DNA of 64,000 nt from an uncultured Chitinophagaceae bacterium (GCA_937862815.1 CALMED010000002.1:124001-188000); one strand, 5' to 3'. Positions 36,612-46,277 are shown, numbered from the stretch's first letter. Program-made: numbers and translations. Notes: generated by a model not told the origin, from the sequence alone.

Positions 36612-38402
36612 ATGAAACCAACCCGCCTCTTTGATTGCATCGCATACCAGAAAGAGCATTTTCCCAAAGAAGACATGTTTGCCGCCAAGGAAGAAGGCGG
36701 TATCTGGCGCAAATACGGAACGGCCGAAGTGGAAGAGATCGTGGATAAGCTGGCGGCCGGACTCCTGCACCTGGGTATCAGCGCCAACGATATGAGCATT
36801 GAGCGGCGTGATAAAATTGCCCTCATCAGCAACAACCGGCCCGAGTGGATGTTCCTCGACCTGGCCGTGCAGAAAATCGGCGCCGTCCTGGTGCCCATCT
36901 ACCCAACCCTTGCGGTGGGCGAGCTGGAATTTGTGCTCAACGACGCGGAAGTGAAGCTGGTGTTTGTAAGCGATGATGACCTGTATGCCAAAGTGCAGAG
37001 CGTGCGGGCGAAGACCCCCAGTGTACAGGCGGTGTACACTTTCAACTTTATTCAGCAGGCGCTGTACTGGAAAGATCTGCTGAGCATTGCCACAGAAGAC
37101 GAAAGGGCTGCCGTGGCCACCGCAGCTGCACGTATAAGCTACGGAGACCTGGCCACTATCATCTATACCTCCGGTACTACAGGCGTGCCCAAGGGCGTGA
37201 TGCTCAGTCACCGTAACATCCTGAGCAACGTACTGGCCTGCGAGGAAGTGTTCCGTGAGTTCTGCAGCGAAAACGACCGGTCGCTCAGCTTTCTGCCACT
37301 CAACCACATCTTTGAGCGCATGGTCTCCTACATCTATCTCTTTAATGGCGTATCCATCTATTACGCCGAAAGTCTGGATACCATTGGCGATAACCTCAAG
37401 GAAGTGCAGCCCGCTGTATTTTCCACCGTGCCCCGCCTGCTCGAAAAAGTGTACGAGCGTATCATGGGCAAGGGCCAGGAGCTGACGGGTATCAAACGCA
37501 AGCTGTTCTTCTGGGCGGTGGACATTGGCAGCCGCTTCGATATCAACAGGAAGCACAGTTTCAGCTACAAGCTGCAACTGGCCCTGGCCAACAAGCTGAT
37601 TTTTAAGAAATGGCGCGAAGGCCTCGGCGGTAACGTAAAGGCCATCGTTACCGGGGCGGCGGCCTGCCAGGTGCGGTTGCTCCGCGTCTTCACAGCCGGC
37701 AAGATCAACATCATGGAGGGATACGGTCTCACCGAAACATCGCCGGTTATTTCCGTAAACCGTTTCAGTGAAAAGAACCGCATGTTTGGCACGGTTGGAC
37801 CGGTGATCAGCGGGGTGGAGGTAAAGCTGGAACCCGACGGTGAGATCTGTTGCCGCGGCGAAAACGTGATGATGGGCTATTACAAACGTCCCGACCTCAC
37901 GGCCGAAGTAATTGACAAGGATGGCTTCTTTCACACGGGGGACATCGGCATGTTTGTGGACAATAAGTTTCTCAAGATCACCGATCGAAAGAAGGAAATT
38001 TTCAAGACCAGCGGCGGAAAGTACGTGGCGCCCCAGCCCATCGAAAACAGGATGAAAGAGAGCAAATTCATTGAGCAGATGATTGTGGTGGGGCCGGAGC
38101 AGAAATTTGCAGGCGCGCTGATTGTTCCCACGTTTGAAACACTCAAAGAATGGGCGAAGCAGAACAACCTGAGCTTCGGTACCGTACACGACCTGCTGCG
38201 CCATCCCAAGGTACTGGAACTGTACAAGCACATTGTGGAAGAATACAACCAGCATTTCAATCATGTGGAGCAGGTGAAGAAGTTTGAGCTGCTGCCCGAT
38301 GAGTGGACGGTGGATGGCGGCGAGCTTACTCCTACACTCAAACTGAAGCGCAAGGTGATCATGGAAAAGTACCGGGATGCGATAGAGCGGATTTATGCGT
38401 GA
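36612..38402 (+). CDS. long-chain acyl-CoA synthetase (AMP-binding)
   Basis: A 596-residue adenylate-forming enzyme that activates fatty acids to acyl-CoA for membrane lipid synthesis or degradation. The P-loop IYTSGTTGVPKGVML is near residue 182, the A5 motif GYGLTETSP near 370, the A7/A8 motifs TGDIGMF and KITDRKKEIFKTSGGKYVAP near 440-475, and the catalytic-lysine region near the C-terminus in LTPTLKLKRK. The start at 36612 is a clear ATG; a -7-like TATCTTTC is at 36539-36546. It is a single gene at the edge of the AT-rich island. Confidence 0.93.
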   Translation: MKPTRLFDCIAYQKEHFPKEDMFAAKEEGGIWRKYGTAEVEEIVDKLAAGLLHLGISANDMSIERRDKIALISNNRPEWMFLDLAVQKIGAVLVPIYPTLAVGELEFVLNDAEVKLVFVSDDDLYAKVQSVRAKTPSVQAVYTFNFIQQALYWKDLLSIATEDERAAVATAAARISYGDLATIIYTSGTTGVPKGVMLSHRNILSNVLACEEVFREFCSENDRSLSFLPLNHIFERMVSYIYLFNGVSIYYAESLDTIGDNLKEVQPAVFSTVPRLLEKVYERIMGKGQELTGIKRKLFFWAVDIGSRFDINRKHSFSYKLQLALANKLIFKKWREGLGGNVKAIVTGAAACQVRLLRVFTAGKINIMEGYGLTETSPVISVNRFSEKNRMFGTVGPVISGVEVKLEPDGEICCRGENVMMGYYKRPDLTAEVIDKDGFFHTGDIGMFVDNKFLKITDRKKEIFKTSGGKYVAPQPIENRMKESKFIEQMIVVGPEQKFAGALIVPTFETLKEWAKQNNLSFGTVHDLLRHPKVLELYKHIVEEYNQHFNHVEQVKKFELLPDEWTVDGGELTPTLKLKRKVIMEKYRDAIERIYA

Positions 38403-39054
38403 TATGATACTGCATTACGGCCTGCTAAAGGCAATATGAATCTTGGAATAGCTCTGCTGCAGGAAAGCATCCTGGATGTATCATGATTAGCAATGTTTTA
38501 TGCTTTTTAATGAGTTTGATTTTCAATTCTGTTACGCAGTACAACTCAGTACACAGCACCCGGGCGCTGTGATTTTGCATTTTAACCACAATGTGAATAA
38601 GCAGCTACCGAACGAAAGGCGCAGGAGGGGCATGATGTTTTATAGTACATTACGTTATAATTATTTAATTGGCTTACCTCTGCGCATTGAAGCCTAAGTA
38701 ATTTATTTAGCAGCAGCTATAGTTAATTACGTGGCACATGAACCGGATTTTTTTATATAAAGGTTATGGTAGTTCTTAAACGGCTTAAAGAAAGGTTGTT
38801 TATACGTGTTTTCTTTTTAAGTTACAGATACCGCCCTGAGGTACTTGATTGATAACCCGGCTCGCTATTTGGAGAAATTGGAAAGCCAGGCAGGGTCATT
38901 TACTTTTCAAAGCATGGCTTGAGTAATATATGCTGGAATAATTTATACATCTGACAAAGCACAGGATTGTATATAAGATCCCTTTTTGCTTTTCCATAGG
39001 CAGCATGCTGTTAATTTGAAATAGCTGCTGTACCGTTAGTTCAGTTATTGGCGA
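38403..39054. other. AT-rich intergenic region
   Basis: A 652-bp region with markedly lower GC than the acyl-CoA synthetase gene before it. Short ORFs (one of 65 codons at 38500-38697) have no start context, domain or coding-like composition. I see no RNA gene or clear repeat. It marks the left side of the AT-rich island. Confidence 0.5.
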
Positions 39055-39852
39055 TTAATAGCATCCGTTTTTCCTGTTTTCATCCGTGAAGTACCTTTTA
39101 ATCAGATTATAAAGAACGGGATCATAGGTTTGCAACTCTGTCTTTGTGTTAATTTCATTGTGTATACCGTTCGAAGGTATTGATTCCAGATTGCAATTAA
39201 ACCAGCATTGAATGCCCTCCGCCCAATATTCACGTGGATCTGAAATTGCATATGTATTATTCCATAAACCTTTTGCCATTGCATTATTGAATGCCGCAAG
39301 TAATTCATTGTCAAAGCCAGGATTGGTAAATCGGATTCCCAGTTCATGAATAGCATGTGCAAATTCGTGGGTTAGAATTTCCTCCCCTTTGTAGCGGTCA
39401 ATATTCTGCATACAAAGCATGTTTTCTTCACAATTCGTGGTGAGGGGTCGCTGAAGGGTGGCGCCATATGCTCTTGCCCTGTTGTTCCAGTCAATGCCGG
39501 GAAATGCGGTGTAGAGGTCGTTATATTCCGGCATATGGGTTGGTTGCTCATTAATTCCTATAATTCCAACCCTTAACTTGTTTTCAATCATTTTTTGTTT
39601 TTCAGCGGGTATATTTTTCAGCATAATGCGAACTATTGCCCTTGCCCTTCGCAGAGCTTCATCCGATACGTTCGCCGAACTTATTACGGGAATTCCGTCG
39701 GCATCCAGGTACTTTTTATAAAAGCCGCTCAGACCCAGTACGGCGGGGGGGGGCTTTATCTCAAGGTCCGGTTCCTTTGTATTTCTTTTCGTACAACTGG
39801 TATAAATTCCCACGAGGAGTAATGCGGCCAGCATGATCTTATTCATTTGCAT
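39055..39852 (-). CDS. lipoprotein, putative HExxH zinc metalloprotease
   Basis: A 265-residue lipoprotein (signal with cysteine in IYTSCTK near residue 20). A proline run at residues 34-36 is encoded by nine consecutive C, a slippage-prone tract. The domain has HEFAHAIHELG near residue 166 (HExxH zinc motif) and YWAEGIQCWFN near residue 211, which can supply the third ligand glutamate as in gluzincin-like or ATLF-type proteases. Four cysteines (NCEENMLC and QCWFNC) may form disulfides. I do not recognise a named family. Codon use is AT-rich compared with the flanking genome. ATG 39846 is an alternative start. Confidence 0.7.
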   Translation of the reverse strand: MQMNKIMLAALLLVGIYTSCTKRNTKEPDLEIKPPPAVLGLSGFYKKYLDADGIPVISSANVSDEALRRARAIVRIMLKNIPAEKQKMIENKLRVGIIGINEQPTHMPEYNDLYTAFPGIDWNNRARAYGATLQRPLTTNCEENMLCMQNIDRYKGEEILTHEFAHAIHELGIRFTNPGFDNELLAAFNNAMAKGLWNNTYAISDPREYWAEGIQCWFNCNLESIPSNGIHNEINTKTELQTYDPVLYNLIKRYFTDENRKNGCY

Positions 39853-40342
39853 AGAATGTAGTTTGGGAAATGTTTGCTTGCAGGGATGATTATATGTTGT
39901 TTAACATTTCATTTTTTAAAGGGCAATTAAAATTTTACTTTTCTTCCGGAAATAGGTTGCTGTTGATTGACTGAACACTTCTTTTTTATGTAGATCGAAT
40001 TTGATTATTGTAATCATTGATTACTTTTTTAATTGTGCTCATCTATCTAAGTTGGGTAAATTGAGTGGTTGCGTGTTGTGCTGACAGAAGGCCACATTTT
40101 TCTGTTTTTTCCACGTAGCTTATGTGCTCTCTGCAGAGACACGGCAATACCACAGACCCTCTGGAGGGTTGCATTGAGGTGTAAGGTGAAATTCACCCGA
40201 AGTTCTGTTCATTCAGCATTCCGGTATTTTTACATGCATAATATAAATGCACGCGGCTTTTTCCAGTGATTTCACTGTTTTGCACTTTTGAGAAGATGCA
40301 AATGACACAACACATCAACCTGGTGTTTATAATTTTTAATTA
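39853..40342. other. AT-rich intergenic region
   Basis: 490 bp between two minus-strand lipoprotein genes. It must hold the promoter of the metalloprotease gene, but I see no convincing -33/-7 pair, ORF or RNA. Confidence 0.4.
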
Positions 40343-40729
40343 TTATCTTTTATCAAGAAAGTAAAGACCGCCATTGGTTGTGCTGGGCGATTGCCCCCAG
40401 GTACCTTCAAGACGTTTATTGGATGGTTTTGCAACATGAATAAATCTCTTTCCGGTTTCCACGTATGAGAATCGCAACTCGGAATCGCTAATGCTATAGG
40501 TGTCTTCAAATCTGAATCCAGCCGTAGAGGTGTCAGTTACATAACCATACAGCACACGGACGGTTCCGTTTTTGCGAAAAATTACTGCCATGTTTTCATT
40601 GGGTGAGCCTGTGCCAAACCCCCATTTACCCACCCAGTAGCCTTCAACATTGACCGAGTCTTTCTTTTTGCAACTTTCATTTGTTAGTAGTAATAGAGAT
40701 GCAAGGATAATAAAGAGTGTGAGTTTCAT
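40343..40729 (-). CDS. small lipoprotein of unknown function
   Basis: A 128-residue protein with a lipoprotein signal (hydrophobic residues 3-16, cysteine in NESCKKKD at residue 20). The mature part is beta-rich in appearance (VEGYWVGKWGFG and GTVRVLYGYV, then LEGTWGQSPS) and resembles small lipocalin-like domains in which Gly-x-Trp motifs begin and end a barrel. No enzyme motif is present. It lies in the AT-rich island with large gaps on both sides. Confidence 0.65.
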   Translation of the reverse strand: MKLTLFIILASLLLLTNESCKKKDSVNVEGYWVGKWGFGTGSPNENMAVIFRKNGTVRVLYGYVTDTSTAGFRFEDTYSISDSELRFSYVETGKRFIHVAKPSNKRLEGTWGQSPSTTNGGLYFLDKR

Positions 40730-41043
40730 TTTTTTAATTTTAAGTTATTAAATACTGCTTTATGTCTGAATTATCAAAATGTTGAATTCTGATTGTATTA
40801 CTTTCTGTGATAATTAATGTGGTCAGATATGGTTGGATGAAATTCCGTCCAAATCTGGCATTTATACTTGTTATGGGTCTAACCTTCGAATTAATTTTGT
40901 TACTTCACATTTGATTTGAGTTTGGGTTTTGTGTTCATGGAAATCCGGAATTTGATTACAAAGAGATGCATATCATGAACACTAAACAATAATCCATATG
41001 GATACTTTTTTCATGAACTGATTAACAGAACTTTACGTTTTGT
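40730..41043. other. divergent AT-rich gap with an inverted repeat
   Basis: A 314-bp gap between the small lipoprotein gene and the histidine kinase gene. An interrupted inverted repeat (CAGAT..TTGGA at 40824-40837 with TCCAA-ATCTG at 40848-40857) could be a regulator site. Nothing else is seen. Confidence 0.4.
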
Positions 41044-43023
41044 ATGCAGGTTTATAAGCACATTTTTATTATTCTAACTCTTGTCTGTTTGACGCCGACA
41101 TTGGTGTGTGCACAGACTGAATTAATTGACAGCTTGTTCCGTAATGTACAAGCGGCGAATTCTGATGAGGAGCGACTTGCTGCCTGGCTTAGCTGGGCAG
41201 AAGAGCACGCCAGTATTCACAGGGATACGCTTGATAAGTATATGCCGGACGTTAAGGTGCTGGCCGACAAGTTGGGTTCTCCTGTTCAAAGAATGGATGC
41301 AGCATTGGCCTATGCAAACTGGTATTATCGATGGGGTTTAAGCGACAGTTCGATTTATTTTGTTGAGAAATTGCTTCCGGATAGGTTTCCAAACCTACCA
41401 GGAGATCGGGATGTGTATTTCAGGGTAATACGTGCGCTTGCTTTGTATCATGGGTCCAAATCCAGGTATCAGCAATCTCTTGATTTGCTGTACGAAATGC
41501 AGAAGTTGGCAGCTGTGGCTAAGGATACAACGCACCTTGTATTATGCTTAAACTCTTTAGGGTCTGTATATATCAACCTCGGTCATCCTGAAAAGGCTCT
41601 TGATTTTATTCTCCGGGCGGAGCGGCATGCCAAGACCGGCAGGTTGAAGGCAGGTATAATGGCACCAGTTTACATCAATGCTGCTACTGCGTATGCCATG
41701 ATGCACAAATTCGATTCGGCCGGATACTATATCAGGTACGGTATTAAGCTTTCCCGTTCCATTCAGCATCTGCATTATTTGGCAACTGCAATTAGGATAC
41801 AGGCAAAAATCCTTGTTGATCAGCAACGATATCGCGAGGCGGAACCGCTTATGCTAGAGATGTTTGAGTTGCGCAGGAAGATGGGGCCGGTAAGCACCAT
41901 ATCTGATGACTATTTGCAATTGGCTTCATTTTACGAACAAAGCAACCAGCTGGACAAAGCTATTGAGGTTTGCAAGCGTCAGCTTTTTCGATCGGCGCAG
42001 GATAGTGTGCTGAATAAAACGGAATCAGTTGTAACTGATCCAAAGATCCGGCTTCTGTTTTATGAGGCACTGGCACGCTATTTAAAAGGAGCTAAGCGAG
42101 TTGAAGAGTACACAGAAATACTGGAAAAAATTATTTCTGCAAAAGATTCGTTTTATGTTTTTAATTCTGCACGTGCAATTGCTGAAATGGAAGCAAAATA
42201 TAGTTTACAAATCAAGGAAGGCACTATTTTGTTGCAGCAATATGAGTTGCAGCGTAAGAATTTTCTTTTTTACGGTTTATTATTTTTCTTGGTTTTTCTG
42301 ACCGGAGTTGGATTGTACCTGTTTAAGCATTACAGGGCAGTACAACAGGCTAAGCTGGCCCAAATTCTGGCAGAAGAGAAGCAGGTATCAGAAGCAGCTG
42401 TTAAGTTGGCACAAGAAGATGAACGGAGGCGTATTGCGGCCGATTTACATGACCACCTGGGTGTGCAGGTAAATGCGATACTGCATAATACAGGAAAATT
42501 GATGCATGGTGCAGTATACAAACAGGAGCTTGCCGAGGATTTGCATGAAACGGCAAGGGAAATGCTTTTGCATCTGCGGGAAACTTTATGGGCCATGAAG
42601 TCTCCTGACATAAGCACAGACGAACTTTGGATGCGTATAATCACGTTTTCAAAGCAGATGGGACGTCATTATGGTGGTATACAGTTTAGAACAGAAGGCA
42701 CAATGCCAGGTCCTGTGAAAATTGCTTCTGCAAGGGCTTTACACCTTGTGATGATTGTTCAGGAAGCGGTTAATAATGCTGTTAAGCATGCGCAGGCCGA
42801 TCTTGTAACTATCAGAAGTGAACGCGGTCACAGCGTATGGCGAATTGTTATTGTGGATTCGGGCATTGGATTTAATCCGGCTCTCATAAATAATCCGGAA
42901 GATGGTCATGGCTTACGCCATTTACAGGAAAGAGCGAAATCGGCTGATTTCTTGCTTTCTATTCACACCCGAAGTGGAAATGGCACCTCCATTGTTGTGG
43001 AAGTGGACGTTGAACAAGCATAA
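41044..43023 (+). CDS. TPR-containing sensor histidine kinase (HisKA_3 type)
   Basis: A 659-residue sensor. A signal peptide (residues 1-23) is followed by a periplasmic region of tetratricopeptide-like helices (about 25-395), one transmembrane helix (about 402-422), and a cytoplasmic kinase. The phosphoacceptor region is DERRRIAADLHDHLGVQ near 459-475. The HATPase domain has VQEAVNNAVKHAQA near 577, DSGIGFNP near 617 and GHGLRHLQERA near 631. This is the Bacteroidota NarL-partner type of kinase. It pairs with the LuxR-type regulator 62 bp downstream. The signal is unknown. AT-rich like the rest of the island. Confidence 0.92.
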   Translation: MQVYKHIFIILTLVCLTPTLVCAQTELIDSLFRNVQAANSDEERLAAWLSWAEEHASIHRDTLDKYMPDVKVLADKLGSPVQRMDAALAYANWYYRWGLSDSSIYFVEKLLPDRFPNLPGDRDVYFRVIRALALYHGSKSRYQQSLDLLYEMQKLAAVAKDTTHLVLCLNSLGSVYINLGHPEKALDFILRAERHAKTGRLKAGIMAPVYINAATAYAMMHKFDSAGYYIRYGIKLSRSIQHLHYLATAIRIQAKILVDQQRYREAEPLMLEMFELRRKMGPVSTISDDYLQLASFYEQSNQLDKAIEVCKRQLFRSAQDSVLNKTESVVTDPKIRLLFYEALARYLKGAKRVEEYTEILEKIISAKDSFYVFNSARAIAEMEAKYSLQIKEGTILLQQYELQRKNFLFYGLLFFLVFLTGVGLYLFKHYRAVQQAKLAQILAEEKQVSEAAVKLAQEDERRRIAADLHDHLGVQVNAILHNTGKLMHGAVYKQELAEDLHETAREMLLHLRETLWAMKSPDISTDELWMRIITFSKQMGRHYGGIQFRTEGTMPGPVKIASARALHLVMIVQEAVNNAVKHAQADLVTIRSERGHSVWRIVIVDSGIGFNPALINNPEDGHGLRHLQERAKSADFLLSIHTRSGNGTSIVVEVDVEQA

Positions 43024-43085
43024 AGTACCCATAGGGAGTATTGCTGATTTATCGGTAGGTTTTAATTTTTGTCAAAATTATTTAT

Positions 43086-43748
43086 ATGATCCGTTTAGGA
43101 ATTGTAGATGATAAGCTCAGTAATCGAAGCATTTTGAAGGAAAAGCTGAAATTGAATCCCCTTTTTTCGCTCGTTCTGGAGGCTGGCGACGGAGAGGAAT
43201 TTTTGACCTTTATGAAGGAATTGCAGGACAGGGAAAGGCCGGATATAGTTTTAATGGATCTGGAAATGCCGCATTTAAACGGTGCAACCGCAATTGCAGC
43301 AGCTTCTTCATTATACCCGGCGGTAAAATTTGTTGTGTTAACAATATTTGATGATGAAGATAAGATATTCAAAGCCATCAGGGCCGGGGCCTGTGGTTAT
43401 TTGTTAAAGGAGGAAAGTGGTGCAGCAATCATGGACATGTTGATGAATTTATGGGAGAGCGGGGCAGGTCCGATTTCACCTACCATAGCTTATAAAATTC
43501 TTCAGATGGTGCAGAGGCCGGCACAAATGACAGTAAGTACGGTTGATGATATTTTTTTTCATCTGAGCGATCGGGAGAAGGAAATTCTTCAGTTGCTGAG
43601 TCAAGGGTTGGAGTACAAGGAGATCGGCAATCTGATTCACATCAGTTCCCATACCGTCAAGAAACATTGCATCAGCATTTATCAAAAGCTGCACGTTAAC
43701 AGTCGTGCTCAGGCATTGCGTATTGCATATACACGTGGATTGATTTAG
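43086..43748 (+). CDS. LuxR/NarL-type response regulator
   Basis: A 220-residue regulator. The receiver domain (residues 1-120) has the acidic pair in VDDK near 7, the phosphorylated aspartate in [13 protein letters not shown] near residue 58, and a late K in LLKEE. The C-terminal LuxR helix-turn-helix (about 155-218) has [21 protein letters not shown] and [16 protein letters not shown]. It is encoded 62 bp after its histidine kinase and surely co-transcribed. Its targets may be the island lipoproteins; that is inference. Confidence 0.93.
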   Translation: MIRLGIVDDKLSNRSILKEKLKLNPLFSLVLEAGDGEEFLTFMKELQDRERPDIVLMDLEMPHLNGATAIAAASSLYPAVKFVVLTIFDDEDKIFKAIRAGACGYLLKEESGAAIMDMLMNLWESGAGPISPTIAYKILQMVQRPAQMTVSTVDDIFFHLSDREKEILQLLSQGLEYKEIGNLIHISSHTVKKHCISIYQKLHVNSRAQALRIAYTRGLI

Positions 43749-43845
43749 CCAAGAAGGGGCTGTCATTCATTTTCCGGCGACCGCCCTTTTACATACAGTC
43801 AAATCCGTTATCTTCGCACCCGGATACAACCGTAAACACAACTGC

Positions 43846-44559
43846 ATGTTACCCCGCTACAAACGCATTCTGCTCAAACTATCCGGTGAAGCTTTAATGG
43901 GCGATAAGAACTTCGGGATGGACTCAGCCGTCATCACCCAATATGCCCGCGACATCAAAAACATCACCGAACTGGGCGTGCAGGTGGCCATTGTCATCGG
44001 CGGCGGCAACATCTACCGCGGTATGAACGAAGCCGAAACCGGCATTGAGCGGGCACACGGCGATTACATGGGCATGCTGGCCACGGTCATCAATGGCATG
44101 GCCCTCCAGGCAGGTCTTGAAAAAATTGGAGTTTACACCCGGCTCCAGAGCGCCATTAAAATGGAACAGATCGCCGAACCGTATATCCGCCGCCGTGCCA
44201 TCCGCCACCTCGAAAAAGGACGCGTGGTCATCTTTGGCGCCGGCACCGGCAATCCGTATTTCACCACCGATACGGCCGGTTCCCTGCGGGCGATTGAAAT
44301 CAATGCCGACGTAATCCTGAAAGGAACCCGGGTGGACGGCATCTATACGGCCGACCCCGAGAAAGACCCTGCTGCCACCAAATTTGAAAACATCACCTTC
44401 CAGGAATGCCTCAGCAAAAACCTCCGGGTCATGGACATGACGGCCTTCACCCTCTGCATGGAAAACAAACTCCCGATCATTGTTTTTGACATGAACCGCC
44501 CCGATAATCTCAAGCGGGTGGTAACGGGTGAGCGAGTTGGTACAATTGTAACATACTGA
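43846..44559 (+). CDS. pyrH: uridylate kinase
   Basis: A 237-residue amino-acid-kinase-family enzyme that phosphorylates UMP. It has [13 protein letters not shown] at the start, [11 protein letters not shown] near residue 50, [13 protein letters not shown] near 136 and VDGIYTADP near 166; all are typical of hexameric bacterial UMP kinase. The start at 43846 is standard. It restores the GC-rich codon use after the AT-rich island and ends with a strong terminator. The usual companions tsf and frr are not adjacent. Confidence 0.97.
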   Translation: MLPRYKRILLKLSGEALMGDKNFGMDSAVITQYARDIKNITELGVQVAIVIGGGNIYRGMNEAETGIERAHGDYMGMLATVINGMALQAGLEKIGVYTRLQSAIKMEQIAEPYIRRRAIRHLEKGRVVIFGAGTGNPYFTTDTAGSLRAIEINADVILKGTRVDGIYTADPEKDPAATKFENITFQECLSKNLRVMDMTAFTLCMENKLPIIVFDMNRPDNLKRVVTGERVGTIVTY

Positions 44560-44608
44560 TTATTAACAACTTAAATAAAGAAAGTTTTTGCTTTCTTTAA
44601 ACAATACC

Positions 44609-44648
44609 AGAGCCGGCCGTAATTTTACGGTCGGCTCTCTCTTTTTTT
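44609..44648 (+). terminator. pyrH terminator
   Basis: A 14-bp stem (44609-44622 with 44625-44638, one G-T pair), 2-nt loop, then CTCTTTTTTT. An AT-rich hairpin AAAGAAAG / CTTTCTTT precedes it. Confidence 0.85.
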
Positions 44649-44705
44649 ATTATTTTACAGAGCCTTTACTATCCGGTAACCCCGTTACCCTTAACTGAAA
44701 CTACC

Positions 44706-45728
44706 ATGAACTACGGAAATTTTATGCTTACTGTGCAGTTGTCCATACTTGAAATTGTCTTCTTTCAACTTGCCGCACTTATCATTGGCTTTGTAGCCCA
44801 TTATCTCTGGAGCATCCGCAACGGCGGGTACGAAGCCAAGTTGCTGGAAACGCAGAAGAAAAACAACGAAGAAGTGCAATGGCGGCTTAAGTATTATGAA
44901 CTGGTCGATAAACAGCAGCAAGATGGGGATGCTTTGCAAAAAGAGGTGCAGCACCTGCTGGAACAGGAGCAGGAATTGCTGGCGGAGATGGACGAGCTGC
45001 GTGCGCTCAACAAAGAACTCATGAGCCGGACTGCCGAAACGGCGCCCGTTCGAGAAGCAACGGGACGTGAACACCTCTCCACCCATGAGTATGCAGAGCA
45101 GCTGCGCCTTGCACAGGAATACCTCTCGGGGCACAATCAAAGCATTCAACGCCTGCTGCAGCAGGTAAAGCAGTTTGAAGAGGCGCAGGCCATGTACGAA
45201 CTGGTGCAGCACGAAAAGGAGCTTTTAAACCTGCAGGTGCAACGCCTGCAGAAGCAGCTCGATAGCAAACAGGAGGAACTGGATGTGCTGCAGCACCGCA
45301 CCCACCTCGAAACACAGGTAAAACAGCAGCTACAGAATACTTATACGGAGTTTCATTTGATGCAGGAAAAAATCCGGCGGCTGGAAGCGCAGCTGGCAGC
45401 TCCGGTTACGCAGTCGTTCCAGGTGGAAGAACTGCAGCAGGCCAATGAACTGCTCAATAAGGAAGTAAAGGAACTGCGCAATAAATACCGTGAACTGGCC
45501 GAACAAAATACCCGGCTGCAGGCCGATGTAACCGAAGCGCAAAGCCGTTACCGTGACGCACAGTTTCATCAGCAGCATCTGCAGAAACGCAACGAATTCC
45601 TGGAGCAGTTTAATCAGAACCTGCAAACCGTTACCGACCAGAACAAGCGGCTGGAAGAACAGATGCTGCGCATCAGCCAGATGGAAGATGAACTGGCGAA
45701 ATACAGCGGTGGGCAGCAGCATTCCTGA
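44706..45728 (+). CDS. membrane-anchored coiled-coil protein
   Basis: A 340-residue protein with one N-terminal transmembrane helix (about residues 11-35) and then an almost continuous coiled coil rich in Q, E, L and K (about 45-335), with a short proline- and serine-containing break near 110-125. No enzymatic domain is present. The layout resembles structural or division-associated coiled coils, but I see no family-specific motif and give no function. It stands between the pyrH terminator and a perfect bidirectional terminator. Confidence 0.8.
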   Translation: MNYGNFMLTVQLSILEIVFFQLAALIIGFVAHYLWSIRNGGYEAKLLETQKKNNEEVQWRLKYYELVDKQQQDGDALQKEVQHLLEQEQELLAEMDELRALNKELMSRTAETAPVREATGREHLSTHEYAEQLRLAQEYLSGHNQSIQRLLQQVKQFEEAQAMYELVQHEKELLNLQVQRLQKQLDSKQEELDVLQHRTHLETQVKQQLQNTYTEFHLMQEKIRRLEAQLAAPVTQSFQVEELQQANELLNKEVKELRNKYRELAEQNTRLQADVTEAQSRYRDAQFHQQHLQKRNEFLEQFNQNLQTVTDQNKRLEEQMLRISQMEDELAKYSGGQQHS

Positions 45729-45761
45729 AGCAATTAAACAAAGAGAGGAGCGGTGTATACA

Positions 45762-45799
45762 CAAAGAGCCGGCAGTTGATGATCGCTGCCGGCTCTTTG
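45762..45799. terminator. bidirectional terminator between convergent genes
   Basis: A perfect 14-bp stem CAAAGAGCCGGCAG / CTGCCGGCTCTTTG with a 10-nt loop. It separates the coiled-coil gene from the THX gene. Confidence 0.8.
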
Positions 45800-45801
45800 C
45801 A

Positions 45802-45912
45802 TCAGGCCGTTTTAACAGCCGCTTTCTTTTTGGTGGGCTTGGCAGGCCGGGATTTACCGAAGCTGCCTTTAGAAATCTTTCCTTTTTTGGTTTTTTTATC
45901 ACCTCTTCCCAT
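45802..45912 (-). CDS. 30S ribosomal protein THX
   Basis: A 36-residue, very basic protein starting MGRGDKKTKKGKISKGSFGK, the hallmark of the Bacteroidota THX family (related to Thermus Thx in the 30S head). It is too short for usual ORF cut-offs, so it is easily missed. It has an ATG at 45912 and a TGA 3 bp beyond a perfect terminator stem. The lysine/alanine tail is longer than in the shortest family members. The HU gene lies upstream on the same strand, separated by another terminator. Confidence 0.9.
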   Translation of the reverse strand: MGRGDKKTKKGKISKGSFGKSRPAKPTKKKAAVKTA

Positions 45913-45956
45913 AATGGTATGTTTTTAATTTCCTGTGAAGATAAAGCCTGCGTATA

Positions 45957-45993
45957 AAAAAAAGCAGGAAAACACGGGTTTTCCTGCTTTTTT
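45957..45993. terminator. terminator after the HU gene
   Basis: AAAGCAGGAAAA / TTTTCCTGCTTT stem with a 6-nt loop, A-run before and T-run after; works in both directions. It separates HU from THX. Confidence 0.85.
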
Positions 45994-46007
45994 GTGCAAC
46001 TGCCGCA

Positions 46008-46277
46008 TCAGAGTTTGGCAGACAATTCTTTTCCTGCTTTGAACTTGGCTACTTTTTTGGCCTTGATTTTAATGGTGGCGCCGGTTTGCGGATTTCTTCC
46101 GGTGCGGGCGGCACGCTTGCTCACCGAAAAGGTACCGAAACCTACCAGGGTTACTTTGCCACCACCTTTCAGGGTCTTGGTCACAGCTTCGGTGAAAGCA
46201 TCAATGGCAGCATTCGCCTGTGTTTTGGATATACCGGCATCATCGGCAATTTTCGCAACTAATTCAGCTTTGTTCAT
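46008..46277 (-). CDS. HU-family DNA-binding protein
   Basis: An 89-residue nucleoid protein. It starts [20 protein letters not shown], has [20 protein letters not shown] near residue 46 and a lysine-rich end, all typical of HU. It bends and compacts DNA as a dimer. The ATG at 46277 gives the normal HU N-terminus; a longer reading of 61 extra residues is not protein-like. It has its own strong terminator. Confidence 0.96.
   Translation of the reverse strand: MNKAELVAKIADDAGISKTQANAAIDAFTEAVTKTLKGGGKVTLVGFGTFSVSKRAARTGRNPQTGATIKIKAKKVAKFKAGKELSAKL

Noticed and set aside
36537-38264. A 575-codon open frame antisense to the acyl-CoA synthetase
   Set aside because: The synthetase motifs on the plus strand are complete; the antisense product has no recognisable features.
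38500-38697. A 65-codon frame in the AT-rich intergenic region
   Set aside because: No promoter, no domain and no coding-like composition; chance ORF in non-coding DNA.
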